Made by a program: the position numbers and the translations under genes
Assembly: GCF_949987535.1 (NCBI RefSeq)
Contig: NC_080075.1
Coordinates: 58,563,636-58,627,635, forward strand
Source of the DNA: Balaenoptera acutorostrata
Taxonomy: Eukaryota > Chordata > Mammalia > Artiodactyla > Balaenopteridae
Direction: 5' to 3'
Length of the DNA: 64,000 bases
Notes under the pieces: model-generated
What the model saw: only the letters and a program-made list of their open reading frames with translations
Told to the model about the DNA's origin: nothing
The model's database searches: none
Part shown: positions 1 to 10,119 of the stretch, in pieces
Numbering within the stretch: the stretch's first letter is position 1
Layout: each line of letters opens with the position of its first letter

Positions 1-163
1 AGCAAGGCAGAGCCAGGGCGGGGAAATCCCGCAAGGCTGGATCACTGTGGCCTGATCTCCACTTCCAAGGGTTGAGTTAGGGGCCAAGGTTTTGTGGGAC
101 TTGGATATTCCAAGAGTCTATAGTAGTGGGGAGGAGACCTTGAGGAGTTGCAGAGGAATCTAG

Positions 164-165
<2 letters not shown>
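1..165. other. Unique sequence, no gene seen
   Basis: GC-moderate DNA ahead of the first microsatellite. No recognisable gene or repeat was seen. Confidence 0.5.
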
Positions 166-232
<67 letters not shown>

Positions 233-240
233 GAGAGAGA
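166..240. repeat. Compound (GT)n(GA)n microsatellite
   Basis: An uninterrupted GT run (about 166-194) passes directly into a GA run (about 194-240, one small interruption near 229). Open frames across it read as Thr-His, Ser-Leu or Arg-Glu repeats and are not genes. Confidence 0.97.
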
Positions 241-1677
241 AGACTGTAGGGTTGGGGTATATGCAAAGGAGCAGGCCCCCTAGGCAGCCAGGATTTGCGC
301 CTATTCTAGGGAGGGAACCAGAGGCACAGGCCCCTTTCCCAGGCCCCCGGCTCTCCAGTACCAGGAGGTGCCGGGGCCTCCGCAGGAGAGGCCAGGAGGC
401 CACACCCCACACAGGCTGTTCTGGCTCAGCCCAGCACCTGCCCTGTTTCATCTCTGGTCAGAGCGTGGCTGGGTGTGAATGGGTGTGTGTGTACACATGT
501 GTGGCATTTCTAGATCAAAGAATGCTCAGAAGGTCTGGCTAAAGGTCAGGCCAGTGAGGAGTGAGGGCCTGGCCCATCTCCTCAGGCCCTGCCACAAGGA
601 CAGCGGCTTCCCACCTAAATCTGTTGGGCCTTGGGGCCGGCGGGAGCTGACGGGCCTCTGAGTCAGGCTGAGCCAGGAGGAGGGGCTGGAAGTGCCAGGC
701 CAAGGAGGGGCTGGTTAGTCATCTGCTGAGTGGCAGGCAGCACACTGAGCTTCGGGGGGTGGGGGCAGTGTCGCCGGGGCTTTCCTGCCACTGAAGCAAC
801 AGTCAGGGCCGGGGCCAGGGGTCAGGGGTCAGGGGTCAGGATCGGATGTGCTCTCCTGAGCAGCTGGAGGAGGTCCTGGAGGTGAATCCAAGGCTGGGGC
901 CTGAGCACAGGGCCAGGAAGGTCTTTGGGGATTTGCTGCAGGCCCGTGTCGCTGACAGCTCGTGGGAGGGCTGCACGTCCGTCCATGCGACACGATGAGC
1001 TCTCAAGGGCAGGTTCACAGCCGCCGGCACATGGCTGGGCACACAGGAGCACACTCGCTGGTCATGGGGTGGGACCGAGCAAAGCTGGTGAAGAAAAAGT
1101 GCTGGAGGCCTGAACTCCGTTGAGAGGCCAGAGGCAGCCCCAGTAGACACAGCAGGATGGGGAGGAGCACCCTGGGGGTCTCACATCTGCCAAGGCCTCC
1201 GCCACGGAGAAGGGGAACAGCCCAGAGGCCCCGGGGCCACGCCAAGCTTTCTGGCCTCAAGATGCAGCTTCCATGGGACTTCTCAGCTTATCCCAATTCT
1301 GGCCGCAAGAGGCCCCATGGAAAAATCTCCCCTGAAAGAAGCTGCCTTTGAGCTTTGCAGGAATGCTGGCCTGGGGCAGAACCAGGGTGGCAGTGGAGGG
1401 GAGAGGCGTAGGGTGTTATGTTCCAGAGTAGACTTGAATCCAAACCTGAGAGCACTGTATTCCCATGGGCCTGATGCCTGGCTGTGGAGGAACCAGGAGG
1501 TCACAGACGTGCCTGGCAGCACCAGGATGAGGCGCTCTGTGTGTGTGTGTGTGTGAGACACAGGGCTGGGAATGACCTGGAATGTCATGTGTCCATGCCC
1601 CTAGTGCCAAAGGCAGCCTGGACCAAGTAATCTCAATTTTACTTAAAAAAAAAAAAAAGTTTAAAAAGAGACTTAGT
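241..1677. other. Unique GC-rich sequence
   Basis: No gene or interspersed repeat was recognised. It contains a short GT run near 1538-1556 and an A-run near 1645-1658. Frames here lack family resemblance and splice-supported structure. Confidence 0.55.
807..840 (+). repeat. Short GGGGTCA-type tandem repeat, G-rich
   Basis: Three consecutive copies of an octamer close to CAGGGGT, preceded by a related GGGGCCA unit. The G-runs of four at short spacing could fold into a G-quadruplex on the plus strand; that is an inference from the pattern. Confidence 0.7.
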
Positions 1678-1960
1678 GGGCTTCCCTGGTGGCGCAGTGG
1701 TTGAGAATCTGCCTGCCAATGCAGGGGACACGGGTTTGAGCCCTGGTCCGGGAAGATCCCACATGCCGCGAAGCAACTCAGCCCGTGTGCCACAACTACT
1801 GAGCCTGTGCTCTGCAACAAGAGAAGCCACCGCAATGAGAAGCCCGCGCACCGCAACGAAGAGTAGCCCCCGCTCACCTCAACTAGAGAAAGCCCATGCG
1901 CAGCAACAAAGACCCAACACAGCCAAAAATAAATAAATTAAAAATAAATAAATAAATAAA
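1678..1960 (+). mobile_element. CHR-type tRNA-derived SINE (copy A)
   Basis: Begins with the family's CTTCCCTGGTGGCGCAGTGG head, has a B-box-like GGTTTGAGCCC, the 'ccacaactactgag' body and an AAATA-rich tail. Oriented with its tail to the right. No clear target-site duplication was found. This SINE family marks cetacean/hippo genomes. Confidence 0.93.
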
Positions 1961-2294
1961 GGGCCCTGTGGGTCCAGCTTCTTCTGGAAGGAGCCACTGA
2001 AGGCAAGACTTCAAATACCCGGAGGGTGAGGAGGTGCTCTGGACATCCCACAAGTTTGGGTCTAGAAGCTGTTCAATGAAGTTTTGCAGGTTAATGACAG
2101 TGTAGTGTTGGGGTGTATCTGAGGGTCCAGGTGGCCCCATACATTGTAGACCACACGATTGGCTCATTCTGCTGCTGTGCAGTTTGGTGGCTGTGGCATT
2201 TGGGGGCCTGGTGTTCCGGTGTCAGTGAATGGGTCCCCACCTGTGCGTGTGTCAGCCAGCATCTTTGGGGCTGATTCAGCCAGTGGCTCTGCGT

Positions 2295-2335
<41 letters not shown>
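2295..2335. repeat. (GT)n microsatellite
   Basis: About 20 uninterrupted GT units, ending just before the first MEF2/E-box module. Confidence 0.97.
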
Positions 2336-2337
<2 letters not shown>

Positions 2338-2352
2338 CCATGACTGGGGTAC

Positions 2353-2442
2353 TCCCCAGCTGCTGGGGAGCTATTTTTAGAGGTATTAGCCCACAGATAT
2401 GGCCCCTACCCCTACCCCATCCTATGCACACCTGCTCAGGTG
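2353..2442. promoter_or_regulatory. Candidate muscle-type regulatory module 1 (MEF2 + paired E-boxes)
   Basis: A perfect MEF2 consensus, CTATTTTTAG, lies at 2371-2380. A C-rich linker follows (CCCCTACCCC-like, resembling a CCAC box), then two E-boxes facing each other two bases apart, CACCTGCTCAGGTG at 2429-2442. The same elements in the same order recur at 3976-4041. MEF2 plus MyoD-type E-boxes plus CCAC/CAGG motifs is the known grammar of skeletal muscle enhancers such as those of troponin I genes. Function here is inferred from motifs only. Confidence 0.45.
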
Positions 2443-3574
2443 AGAACACCTGGAGGTGAATCCACATCTGGGCTTGTACTTGGCTGGAAATGCATCTCTG
2501 GGCATCAGGCCAAGCAGGTGTTGGCCTCCCTGGGAGCCTGGGCTGGGGAGGAGACAGGGAATAGGGCTTGGGAGGGGGTCTGGGGTGGGAGTTGCTGGCT
2601 CTTCGGCCCTGTGGGGCTCCAGAGAGTGGTTAAGGAGATGTTCAGTGGCCATCCGCCCATTTCTGTCTTTCCATTTGTCCGTCCATCCTCCTGTGTCTTC
2701 CAGTCTATCTTCTAGTCTATTCATCTGTCCATCCATTGGCCACCTGTCTGTCCTTGGTCTTCCCCTCCATCAGCTTGCCCCTGCTCAGGCACCTTTTTCT
2801 CTAGTCCTCTGATGCAGGCTGTAAATACAAGCCTCACCTTAACCCTCAGTAGCTCCTGGGGTTACAGCATACCCTCCTCATCCCTGATGCTCAGTCTGCC
2901 CAATCGGCCTCCACTTTGCCCTATGGGTATCATGAGGTCCCAGCATGGACATGGCGCTCCCTCGTCACTCCTGGAGTCAAAGATGCTCAAATGCCCCTTC
3001 CAGCCATCTTCCCAGAAGGTCCTCCTGTCTCTCACTGTACAAGGCTCCTCTCCTCCAGGGAGTACTCCCTGACCACCCTGCTCTGCTTCCGTGTCCCCAG
3101 GCCTTACTCTGTCGCAGCTGTGTGCAGGCTGAGGGAAGCCCAGCCCAAACCCTGTGGGAGCAGAGTCGAGGGCTCCTAGATGGGGAGGTGTCATCTAAAA
3201 CAGGGAGCTCCCTCAGATGAGGGGACTGGGGAGGGCCATGGAGCTGGTCACACGTTCCCCCTCCTCCAGGGGATTTCCTGGGATGTGGCCCAGCCAGACC
3301 TCCCCAACCCAGAACTCCGGCATAGTGCTGTGGCTTCCCCAGGGAGGTGTTTCCTGCAGAAAACAGGGATTCTCACATGTTCCCAAACTGGGGCTCGAAA
3401 CTGCTGCTTCCCTGGGATGCCCTCCCCAAGCCCCACCCAAGCCCTCATCCTGGCTTAGACTCTGGGTGTGGGGATTGGCCAGGCCAGAGAAGGGCAAGCC
3501 TCCTGGTGTTGCCCTCTCCAGGGCCTAGTAGAACCAGAACCCAAGGTGGGATGGGGGTAATTAGTTACAGAGTG
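2443..3574. other. Unique sequence, no gene seen
   Basis: Mostly GC-rich unique DNA. A CCATC/TCTGTCC-rich tract at 2650-2750 is mildly repetitive. The segment at about 3000-3110 (CTCCCTGACCACCCTGCTCTG) weakly resembles an L2 body. No coding region is supported. Confidence 0.5.
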
Positions 3575-3589
3575 TGTGTGTATGTGAGT

Positions 3590-3705
3590 GTATGTGTTTC
3601 CTGAGCACCTGGTGTGTGCAGGGCACTGTAACAGGCGTTGAAGAAACAACAGTGGACAGGACCAGCAGGGACGCTGCCCTCGGGAGGCTGGTGTTCTAGC
3701 AGGGG
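3590..3705 (-). mobile_element. L2 LINE 3'-end remnant
   Basis: Reads 'ctgagcacctggtgtgtgcagggcactg' and then a degraded 'ggctggtgttctagcagggg', the reverse complement of the L2 3' end. A GT-rich stretch precedes it. Confidence 0.65.
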
Positions 3706-3975
3706 AGGCCCTGGAGCTGCCGGGTCTGTGTCAGCGTGTGTTGGGGAGCATGAGTGTGGTGAAGGTGTGTGTGGACAAGGGGCCTAGCGTATAAACAGGA
3801 TCACGTCTAAGCAAGGATATGTGCGTGCAAACTTGAGTGTGTGTCTTTGGGGGTATCCGTGGGTTCCTGAGGTCTGTACTCAGCAGTTGATGTTATGTCT
3901 GCGCAGACCCAGAACTGGCAGGCACGTGCATATCAGCCAGTTTGGGAACCTGTGTGGCAGACACACCTGGCTGAC

Positions 3976-4041
3976 TCCCAGGCTGCGGGGCTCTATTTTT
4001 AGAAGTGACAGCCTGTAGATCCCCCCGCACCTGCTCAGGTG
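3976..4041. promoter_or_regulatory. Candidate muscle-type regulatory module 2 (MEF2 + paired E-boxes)
   Basis: CTATTTTTAG is at 3993-4002 and CACCTGCTCAGGTG at 4028-4041, identical to module 1. The intervening AGCC and AGAT tetramers are also shared. The distance from the MEF2 start to the E-box start is 35 bases here and 58 in module 1; the difference lies in the C-rich linker. A preceding CTCCCAGGCTGCGGGG also resembles module 1. The two copies look like an old local duplication or a convergent motif cluster. Confidence 0.45.
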
Positions 4042-4574
4042 CCCAGCCACTGGGGAGGGCCCAGCTGGCCTGCGGGTAGGAGTGAACCTGTCTCAGCCAG
4101 CACCACTGGCTCTCTGCCACGCAGACCCACACTTCAAACGGAGCAGCCTCTGGCCTCTGTTAAGCCAGGTGGGCTGTGCCTGGGGATGGATGATCGATGG
4201 GGAATCCCAGCTCCCATGCCCCACACTTGCAGCTCTACTTCTTATCACCTGGGAACGCCTTGCCTCACGCCCCTTTGCAGGAGGCCCAGCTCTGGAATCC
4301 TCCAGGATGCCGCTGACCCACCATGCCCAGCCTGGTCACCCTGAGAGGTGGACCAGGCTGGGCTGGAAGTGGGAGGAGAGGAGGGATGACCTCCTCTCTT
4401 ACCAAATAGTCGGGCCCCCCCCGTCACCCACTTCTTCCAAAGGGCTTCCTTCCTGGCTGCACGTGGATCGTCCAGAGAGGCAGAAGCAGCACTCTTCCCT
4501 GCATCTGATCCCTCCTCATTCTCTCCCCTTTGTGTCCCGTCTCTCCCCTTCTCTGTCCCTTGTCATCTTTCTGA
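4042..4574. other. Unique sequence, no gene seen
   Basis: GC-rich and repeat-free by eye. A 'tcagccagca' and 'tggctctgc' pair at 4093-4117 echoes 2252-2292, near module 1. Confidence 0.5.
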
Positions 4575-4795
4575 GTTAATGACACCGTGCACTGAACTCC
4601 AGCTGTACAACGGGCATGGTGCCGAGTGCTTTACACATAGTATCTCATTTAACCATCACAAGGACCCCGTGAGGTCACTGCTGTCATCCCACTTTACAGG
4701 GAGAAGGCTGAGGCTTAGAGGGACCCAAATCACTTGGTGAGGAGGGCTCAGAGTAGGGGTTCAAGCCCGGGCTCAGGCACATCCTTAGTTATGCT
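4575..4795 (-). mobile_element. MIR SINE
   Basis: Contains 'gtgctttacacatagtatctcatttaa' and 'cccactttacagggagaaggctgagg', typical reverse-complement MIR, ending in a 'gttcaagcccgggctcag' B-box region. Confidence 0.85.
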
Positions 4796-4816
4796 TCGTC
4801 CTTGGGCTCACTCTTG

Positions 4817-5117
4817 TTTTTTTTTTTTTTAGTTTTGGCTATGTTGGGTCTTCTTTGCTGTGTGTGGGCTTTCTCTAGCTGTGGTGAGCAGGGGCTACTC
4901 TTTGTTGTGGTGCAGTGGCTTCTCTTGTTGTGGAGCACGGGCTCTAGGCACACGAGCTTCAGTAGTTGTGGCTCGTGGGCTCTAGAGTGCAGGCTCAGTA
5001 GTTGTGGCGCACGGGCTTAGTTGCTCCGCGTCATGTGGGATCTTCCAGGACCAGGGCTCGAACCCGTGTCCCCTGCATTGGCAGGCAGATTCTTAACCAC
5101 TGCACCACCAGGGAAGA
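4817..5117 (-). mobile_element. CHR-type SINE (copy B) with 15-bp target-site duplication
   Basis: A T-rich left end (tail complement) and an 'accaccagggaag' right end mark a minus-strand copy. It is flanked by a perfect 15-bp direct repeat, TTGGGCTCACTCTTG, at 4802-4816 and 5118-5132, so both edges are exact. Confidence 0.96.
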
Positions 5118-5132
5118 TTGGGCTCACTCTTG

Positions 5133-5499
5133 TCGTTTTCCTCCCAGACATGGTCTCGGCAGGGAGCTGAGCTGTGGCCCAGGAGCCCCTCCCTGGGCTG
5201 TGGGAGGGAGTGCACAGAAGGAAGAGAGAGTGACAGACGCATTTGGGGTCCAGGTCGTGGCTGTGGATCCCAGCCACCTCCCAGGTTCTGGCCCCTCCCT
5301 TGCTGCAGAACTTTCCATGGCTCCCTCCAGGCATTTATGGGGCAAGGTCAAAGTCCTCTCCTTTCCTTCTCTACCGCCATGTCTTCCTCCCTGACAACAC
5401 ACTCTCAACCAGGCAAACGCTTGTTTTCCCTCCAATGCAGCTAAAGGGTAAGAATAAAAAAAAGGCCCACTGGAGCTAAATGCCTCGCTGATTTCATTT
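5133..5499. other. Unique sequence, no gene seen
   Basis: No recognisable repeat or gene. A TTTCA pentamer run lies at 5490-5506. Confidence 0.5.
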
Positions 5500-5665
5500 C
5501 ATTTCATCTGCATAACGTCCCTACAAACTAAGTTTTCTGGTGCCCTTTGTGCAAATGAGGAAAATGAGCTCAGAGGTGGGCAGCACCTCCGGCAGAGGGT
5601 CACACAGCTGGCAGAGAGCAAGAGTGGGATTCAAAACCGCTCATCTGACTCCACTGTGTCATTCA
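5500..5665 (-). mobile_element. MIR SINE remnant
   Basis: 'gcaaatgaggaaaatgagctcagagg ... ggtcacacagctggcagagagcaagagtgggattcaaa' is a reverse-complement MIR. Confidence 0.85.
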
Positions 5666-6419
5666 ATTCAATTGGATTTGATAGATAGGCCTTTATGGAG
5701 TGTAACAGCGCCAAATCCCATCCCACCGCCTGGGGACAGAGACAGTATTAGGGGAGTGGGCACACGAATGCACTCATGCACGCAAGACGCATGCACAAGG
5801 TTCTAGGGCCACTTGGAGCAGGTCCTCTCTGCCCTTTTCCCTCCAGGTTTCAGATGAGGACGGGAGGCAGACAGGGAGGAGGGGGAGGTGCTGAATTGCT
5901 CACCTCCCAGTCTTAAAACCTTCACACTTGTGACTTAGACCCCCAGATGGTCCCTTTCAAGGACTGAGCTCTATCTCCCTTTAAAAGACGGAGAGAGTAG
6001 GGAAGAGAAAAACACATTTTGTTCTGATGTCTCAAGATGTCATTTGGGGACAATTTGTCTCTTTTCCTCCCTATCTCTTTCCCCCCTCCCCACCCCCACC
6101 CCAGGCTGGTTCTGAGACCACAGATAGCATCACCTCCACCCCATCCTTCCCCACATGGCTCCACTACCCCACTGAGCTTTCCAAAATCTTGATGTCCAGT
6201 GCTGAGTCACTAGGCTGGGGTGGGTGTGACACAGGAGACAGTATTTTTCTCTGTGACAGTCAGGGGGTTGGGAGAGAAGCCAGGGGTCCTTGGCTAGTCC
6301 AGGACTCAGATTCGATCTACTTCACTGCCTCCTACTTTTGCTGAGAAGGTCAGCTTGTTCTTGGATCAGAAACTCCATGAGACTGAGACCTTGTCTGTCT
6401 GGTTCAGAGGTTTACAGGC
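5666..6419. other. Unique sequence, no gene seen
   Basis: No gene seen. A pyrimidine run of C4-C6 blocks at 6080-6104 could form a G-quadruplex on the opposite strand. Confidence 0.5.
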
Positions 6420-6920
6420 TTTTTAAATGAAACCGCCATTGGCCCTTGACACACTTACTTGTGGAGGCCCCACCCAAATCATATGAAACATATTAAAATG
6501 CTCTCTGATTCCACACTGAATGTCATTTTATGGTAAATTTTTAAAAAGGGTTTTCAATTAATTATGATTGTGAAATTATTCAACTACAGTTAATGTGTTT
6601 AAATTAAAATGGACTCTAATTTCTTGAAAAGCATCCTGCATACTTGGGAATTCTTTGAAATGAGAACATCTAAACCAACAAATTGCTTTCAAATGTAATG
6701 AAGTGTTCATGAGTTCCAGTTTTCCAGTTAATGAACTTGCTGTAAGATTACATTTGGTCAACATTAAATTACATCATTTTAGGTTCAATTTTCTGGTCTT
6801 TAAAAAATATTTTCAAGCCAATACATTCCCCACCCACCAGGTCTCAAACCGTTTTTGTAGGACCTTGAAAATTCCCCAGGTCCCAGACAATTTACCTATG
6901 TGGCTGTAAAAATGAAAGCC
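6420..6920. other. AT-rich block, unassigned
   Basis: Markedly AT-richer than its neighbours, with no recognised repeat signature and no coding frame of interest. It may be a decayed DNA transposon or LINE, or unique AT-rich sequence. Confidence 0.4.
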
Positions 6921-6989
6921 TGGTGTACAGTGGCTTCTTAAACACTGTTGTAGAGAGGTAAGGGAAAGAGAAATTCAATGATTTGGAAA

Positions 6990-7640
6990 CAGGAGAAAAA
7001 AACAAGCTAACATCCTTCGTAATTAAACGTGTAAATTAAAATGAGGTACTATTTTTCAGACTGGCAAAACCCAAAAAGTGGCTTTTGGTATAATCTGGTA
7101 TAACTTTTTAGAGGACTTTTGGATGATATCTATCAAAATGCAAAGTACATATCCCCTTTGCCCCAGAAATTACTCTTCAAGGAATCTAGGCTTCTATAAA
7201 TGTACAAAGATCCATGGAGAAAGACTTTCATGGCCATGGACAACTGGGAACAGACTAGATGTCGACCAGTTAGGACTGATCTAAATGGTGGGACATCCCC
7301 ACACTGGAATAGTACACAGCTGTGGGAGAGTGTGTTGATATGGACCAAATACCTCACTACAGTGTTAAGTGAAGAAAAAAAAAATCAAGGTGCAGCACAA
7401 TGTGTAATGCATTATTGCTTTTGTGAAAAAGGAAAACAATACACATGCACACACATGTATTTATATTTATATTTATACACTAGGAACTGCCTGGAAAGAA
7501 TTGGAAGGAGACTTAGAAACTGGGAAGAATGGTTGTCTCTGAGAGGGAGACTGAGGGGTAGAGGAGAATCACTTCTTGCTTTTGCTATTTTTTTAAACCA
7601 TCAGTACACATCTCTTTTCTCATGAAAAAAAAATCTAGTT
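6990..7640 (+). mobile_element. Old L1 LINE 3' region
   Basis: Phrases such as 'ttcagactggcaaaaccc', 'acactggaatagtacacagctgtggga' and 'gaatggttgtctctgagagggagactgaggggta' are typical of old L1 3' untranslated regions, ending in an A-rich tract near 7625. No open frame survives. Confidence 0.75.
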
Positions 7641-7676
7641 AACAAACAGCAAATGCCTGTGGAATAAAAGAAGTAA

Positions 7677-7706
7677 AATGAATGAATGAGTGAATGAATG
7701 AATGAG
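7677..7706. repeat. (TGAA)n microsatellite
   Basis: About seven TGAA/TGAG units. Confidence 0.9.
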
Positions 7707-7924
7707 TCCTAAGTGCCACATGGAGGAAGGAATTGCTGCAAGGGCCTCCCACCACCCCATGGAGGAGACCCACAGAAAATGCAGAAAGCTCAACAGCCTA
7801 TTTGACTGTGGGAGGAGGGGAGGGGAGGATTCTGGAGGCTTCCTCCAGGAGGGTCTGAAGGATGCAGAAGGCTGGGCAGGGGGGAAGGAGTGGTGGGGGA
7901 AGGTTGGTGGGGAGACTGCTTCTC
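7707..7924. other. Unique purine-rich sequence
   Basis: GGGA/GGAG-rich unique DNA with no gene seen. Confidence 0.45.
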
Positions 7925-8042
7925 CATCCCTGTCCCTAGAGTATACATTCTATTTCAAGCCTGGAAAGTCCCAGCTCCTAGCATGATGCCTGGCATATAA
8001 TCTGTGGCAATAAATAGTGGTTGACTGAATGGATGGAATCAG
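7925..8042 (+). mobile_element. L2 LINE 3' end
   Basis: 'cctagcatgatgcctggcatataatctgtggcaataaatagtggttgactgaatgga' is the degraded L2 3' terminus. Confidence 0.8.
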
Positions 8043-8461
8043 TCACTGGTTAATCCGGGCTACAGTGTTAGTCACTCCTGTTCCCTCTCTAAACACCTCC
8101 CCACCGCCGAACAGCAACAACAAACGACTGACTCTCTCAGCGCTGCTGTGTACAGCTGTGCAGTGAGTGCACTGCACAGCTCCAAGAGGTGCCATTTTCA
8201 TAGACTGGCATGTAAGTGACGCCTCCTCAAGTTGTGGGACATGGTGCACCTGTGAAGCAGTTTCTTCTTCTTTCAAGCTTAGGGGAACCAAAGCCACATT
8301 GAGAGTGAGAGGGGTCGGGGAAGGGACTCTCCCAATCCAGACACTGCAGGCCTCCCCCTCCCTGTTCCTTTCTGATTCCTAAGGCCCCTTCCTTTGATCC
8401 TCTCTAACTTGGACTTGAGGTGACTTAGCCAAATCTGACCAATTACTCTGTTCCTGGACTA
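8043..8461. other. Unique sequence, no gene seen
   Basis: No repeat or gene recognised. Confidence 0.45.
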
Positions 8462-8548
8462 CAGAGTTGAGGACTTGCAGTATGATTTTGGGCAAGCCCC
8501 AGAACTTCTTTGGGTCTCAGTTTCCCCACCTAAGAAATGAATAAATGT
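8462..8548 (+). mobile_element. MIR SINE fragment
   Basis: 'gattttgggcaagcccc...ggtctcagtttccccacctaagaaatga' matches the MIR core. Confidence 0.8.
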
Positions 8549-8565
8549 GTAGGGAGCAATTCTTT

Positions 8566-8723
8566 TTTCTTTTTTTAAGATTATTGAAGTATAGCTGATT
8601 TACAATATTGTGTTAGTTTCAGGTGTACAGCAAAGTGATTCAGTTATATATATATATATATATATATATGTGTATATATATATATATATAATATATATAT
8701 GTATATATATATATATAAATATA

Positions 8724-8755
<32 letters not shown>

Positions 8756-8868
8756 CTTTTTTCAGATTCTTTTCCATTATAGGTTATTATAAGATATAGA
8801 ATGTAGTTCCCTGTACTATACAGTAAATCCCTGTTGTTTATCTATTTTATGTATAATAGGGGAACAAT
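8566..8868 (-). mobile_element. L1 LINE 3' end (cetartiodactyl type) containing the TA tract
   Basis: 'attgaagtatagctgatttacaatattgtg', 'ttcaggtgtacagcaaagtgattcagttata' and 'gatatagaatgtagttccctgtactatacagta' are the reverse-complement 3' end of younger cetartiodactyl L1s. A (TA)n expansion sits where the consensus has a short ATATAT stretch. SINE copy C inserted into its right end. Confidence 0.9.
8645..8756. repeat. Imperfect (TA)n tract, ~110 bp
   Basis: Nearly pure alternating TA with a few TG and AA interruptions, inside an L1 3' end. It probably grew from the L1's own ATATAT seed. It is likely length-polymorphic and able to extrude cruciforms. Confidence 0.95.
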
Positions 8869-8872
8869 TCTT

Positions 8873-9225
8873 TTTTTTTTTAAATTAATTATTAATTATT
8901 TTTGGCTGCGTCAGATCTTCATTGTTGTGCGCGGGCTTTCTCTAGTTGCGGCGAGTGGGGGCTACCCTTCATTGCGGTGCGTGGGCTTCTCATTGCGGTG
9001 GCTTCTCTTGTTGCGGAGCACGGGCTCTAGAGCGCGGCGGCTTCAGTAAATGCGGCGCGTGGGCTCAGTAGTTGTGGCTTGTGGGCTCTAGAGCGCAGGC
9101 TCAGTAGTTGTGACGCACGGGCTTAGTTGCTCCGCGGCATGTGGGATCTTCCCGGACCAGGGCTCAAACCCGTGTCCCCTGCATTGGCAGGGGGATTCTT
9201 AACCACTGCACAACCAGGGAAGCCC
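8873..9225 (-). mobile_element. CHR-type SINE (copy C) with target-site duplication
   Basis: Full-length minus-strand copy. The flanks GGGGAACAATTCTT (8859-8872) and GGGGAACAGTTCTT (9226-9239) are a 14-bp target-site duplication with one mismatch. It lies inside or at the edge of the L1 fragment to its left. Confidence 0.95.
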
Positions 9226-9404
9226 GGGGAACAGTTCTTGATGGGACCTTATAGGGACAAAAGGTTGAAGGAATGCATCATTACAGGATGTGGCATTCTC
9301 GGAGGGGACAAATCCCCCCATCCTGCCCAGTTCTGACTGGCCCCTCATGCCCTCGGGCCCTCAACTGAGTTCAGGGGGCAGCATCCTGGAATGGAAGGAA
9401 GCTG

Positions 9405-9545
9405 TGTGGGGAAAAGGAGCTCTGGTCAGATGATAACCTGACTTTGATGATAACCGCTGTGGTGTGCTACTGAGCCAGCCATAGCCCTGCCTGGGCCTCA
9501 GTTCACGTCTCTGTAGAATGGATACTTAGGCCAGATCAGCGAGTG
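9405..9545 (+). mobile_element. MIR SINE remnant
   Basis: 'gctctggtcagatgataacctgactt ... cctgggcctcagttcacgtctctgtagaatgga' matches a degraded plus-strand MIR. Confidence 0.65.
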
Positions 9546-9596
9546 TCACATGCTAGACTGAGCCTTTTCTTTTTCTCTTTAACTTCTATAATTTTT

Positions 9597-9956
9597 TTTA
9601 AAATAAATTTATTTATTTATTATTTATTTATTTTTGGCTGCGTTGGGTCTTCATTGCTGCACACGGGCTTTCTCTAGTTGTGGTGAGCGGGGGCTACTCT
9701 TCATTGCAGCACGCAGGCTTCTCATTGCGGTGGCTTCTCTTGTTGCGGAGCACGGGCTCTAGGCACGTGGGCTTCAGTAGTTGTGGCACGTGGCTCGGTA
9801 GTTGTGGCTCGAGGGCTCTAGAGCGCAGGCTCAGTAGTTGTGGCGCAAGGGCTTAGTTGCTCCGCGACATGTGGGATCTTCCTGGACCAGGGCTCGAATC
9901 TGTGTCCCCTGCATTGGCAGGCAGATTCTTAACCACTGTGCCACCAGGGAAGTCCC
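9597..9956 (-). mobile_element. CHR-type SINE (copy D) with 16-bp target-site duplication
   Basis: Full-length minus-strand copy with perfect 16-bp flanking repeats, AACTTCTATAATTTTT, at 9581-9596 and 9957-9972. It lies about 370 bases from copy C in the same orientation. Confidence 0.96.
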
Positions 9957-9999
9957 AACTTCTATAATTTTTGTTTTACTCTTTCTGCTTACAAACATC

Positions 10000-10029
10000 A
10001 CATATGTTCATGAAACATATGTTCATGAA
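10000..10029. repeat. 15-bp tandem duplication
   Basis: Two exact adjacent copies of ACATATGTTCATGAA (10000-10014 and 10015-10029). Each contains the palindromes CATATG and TTCATGAA. Confidence 0.95.
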
Positions 10030-10119
10030 AGTTCAGACAGTACCAAAAAAGTCATGTACCAAGTGAAATCCAATCCTTATTGAGAATCACTGCTAACTCA
10101 TTGCTTTTTGGGGGTGGGG

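Noticed and set aside
166..240. Long Thr-His, Ser-Leu and Arg-Glu repeat peptides around the dinucleotide tracts (also at 2295 and 51312)
   Set aside because: They are translations of microsatellites.
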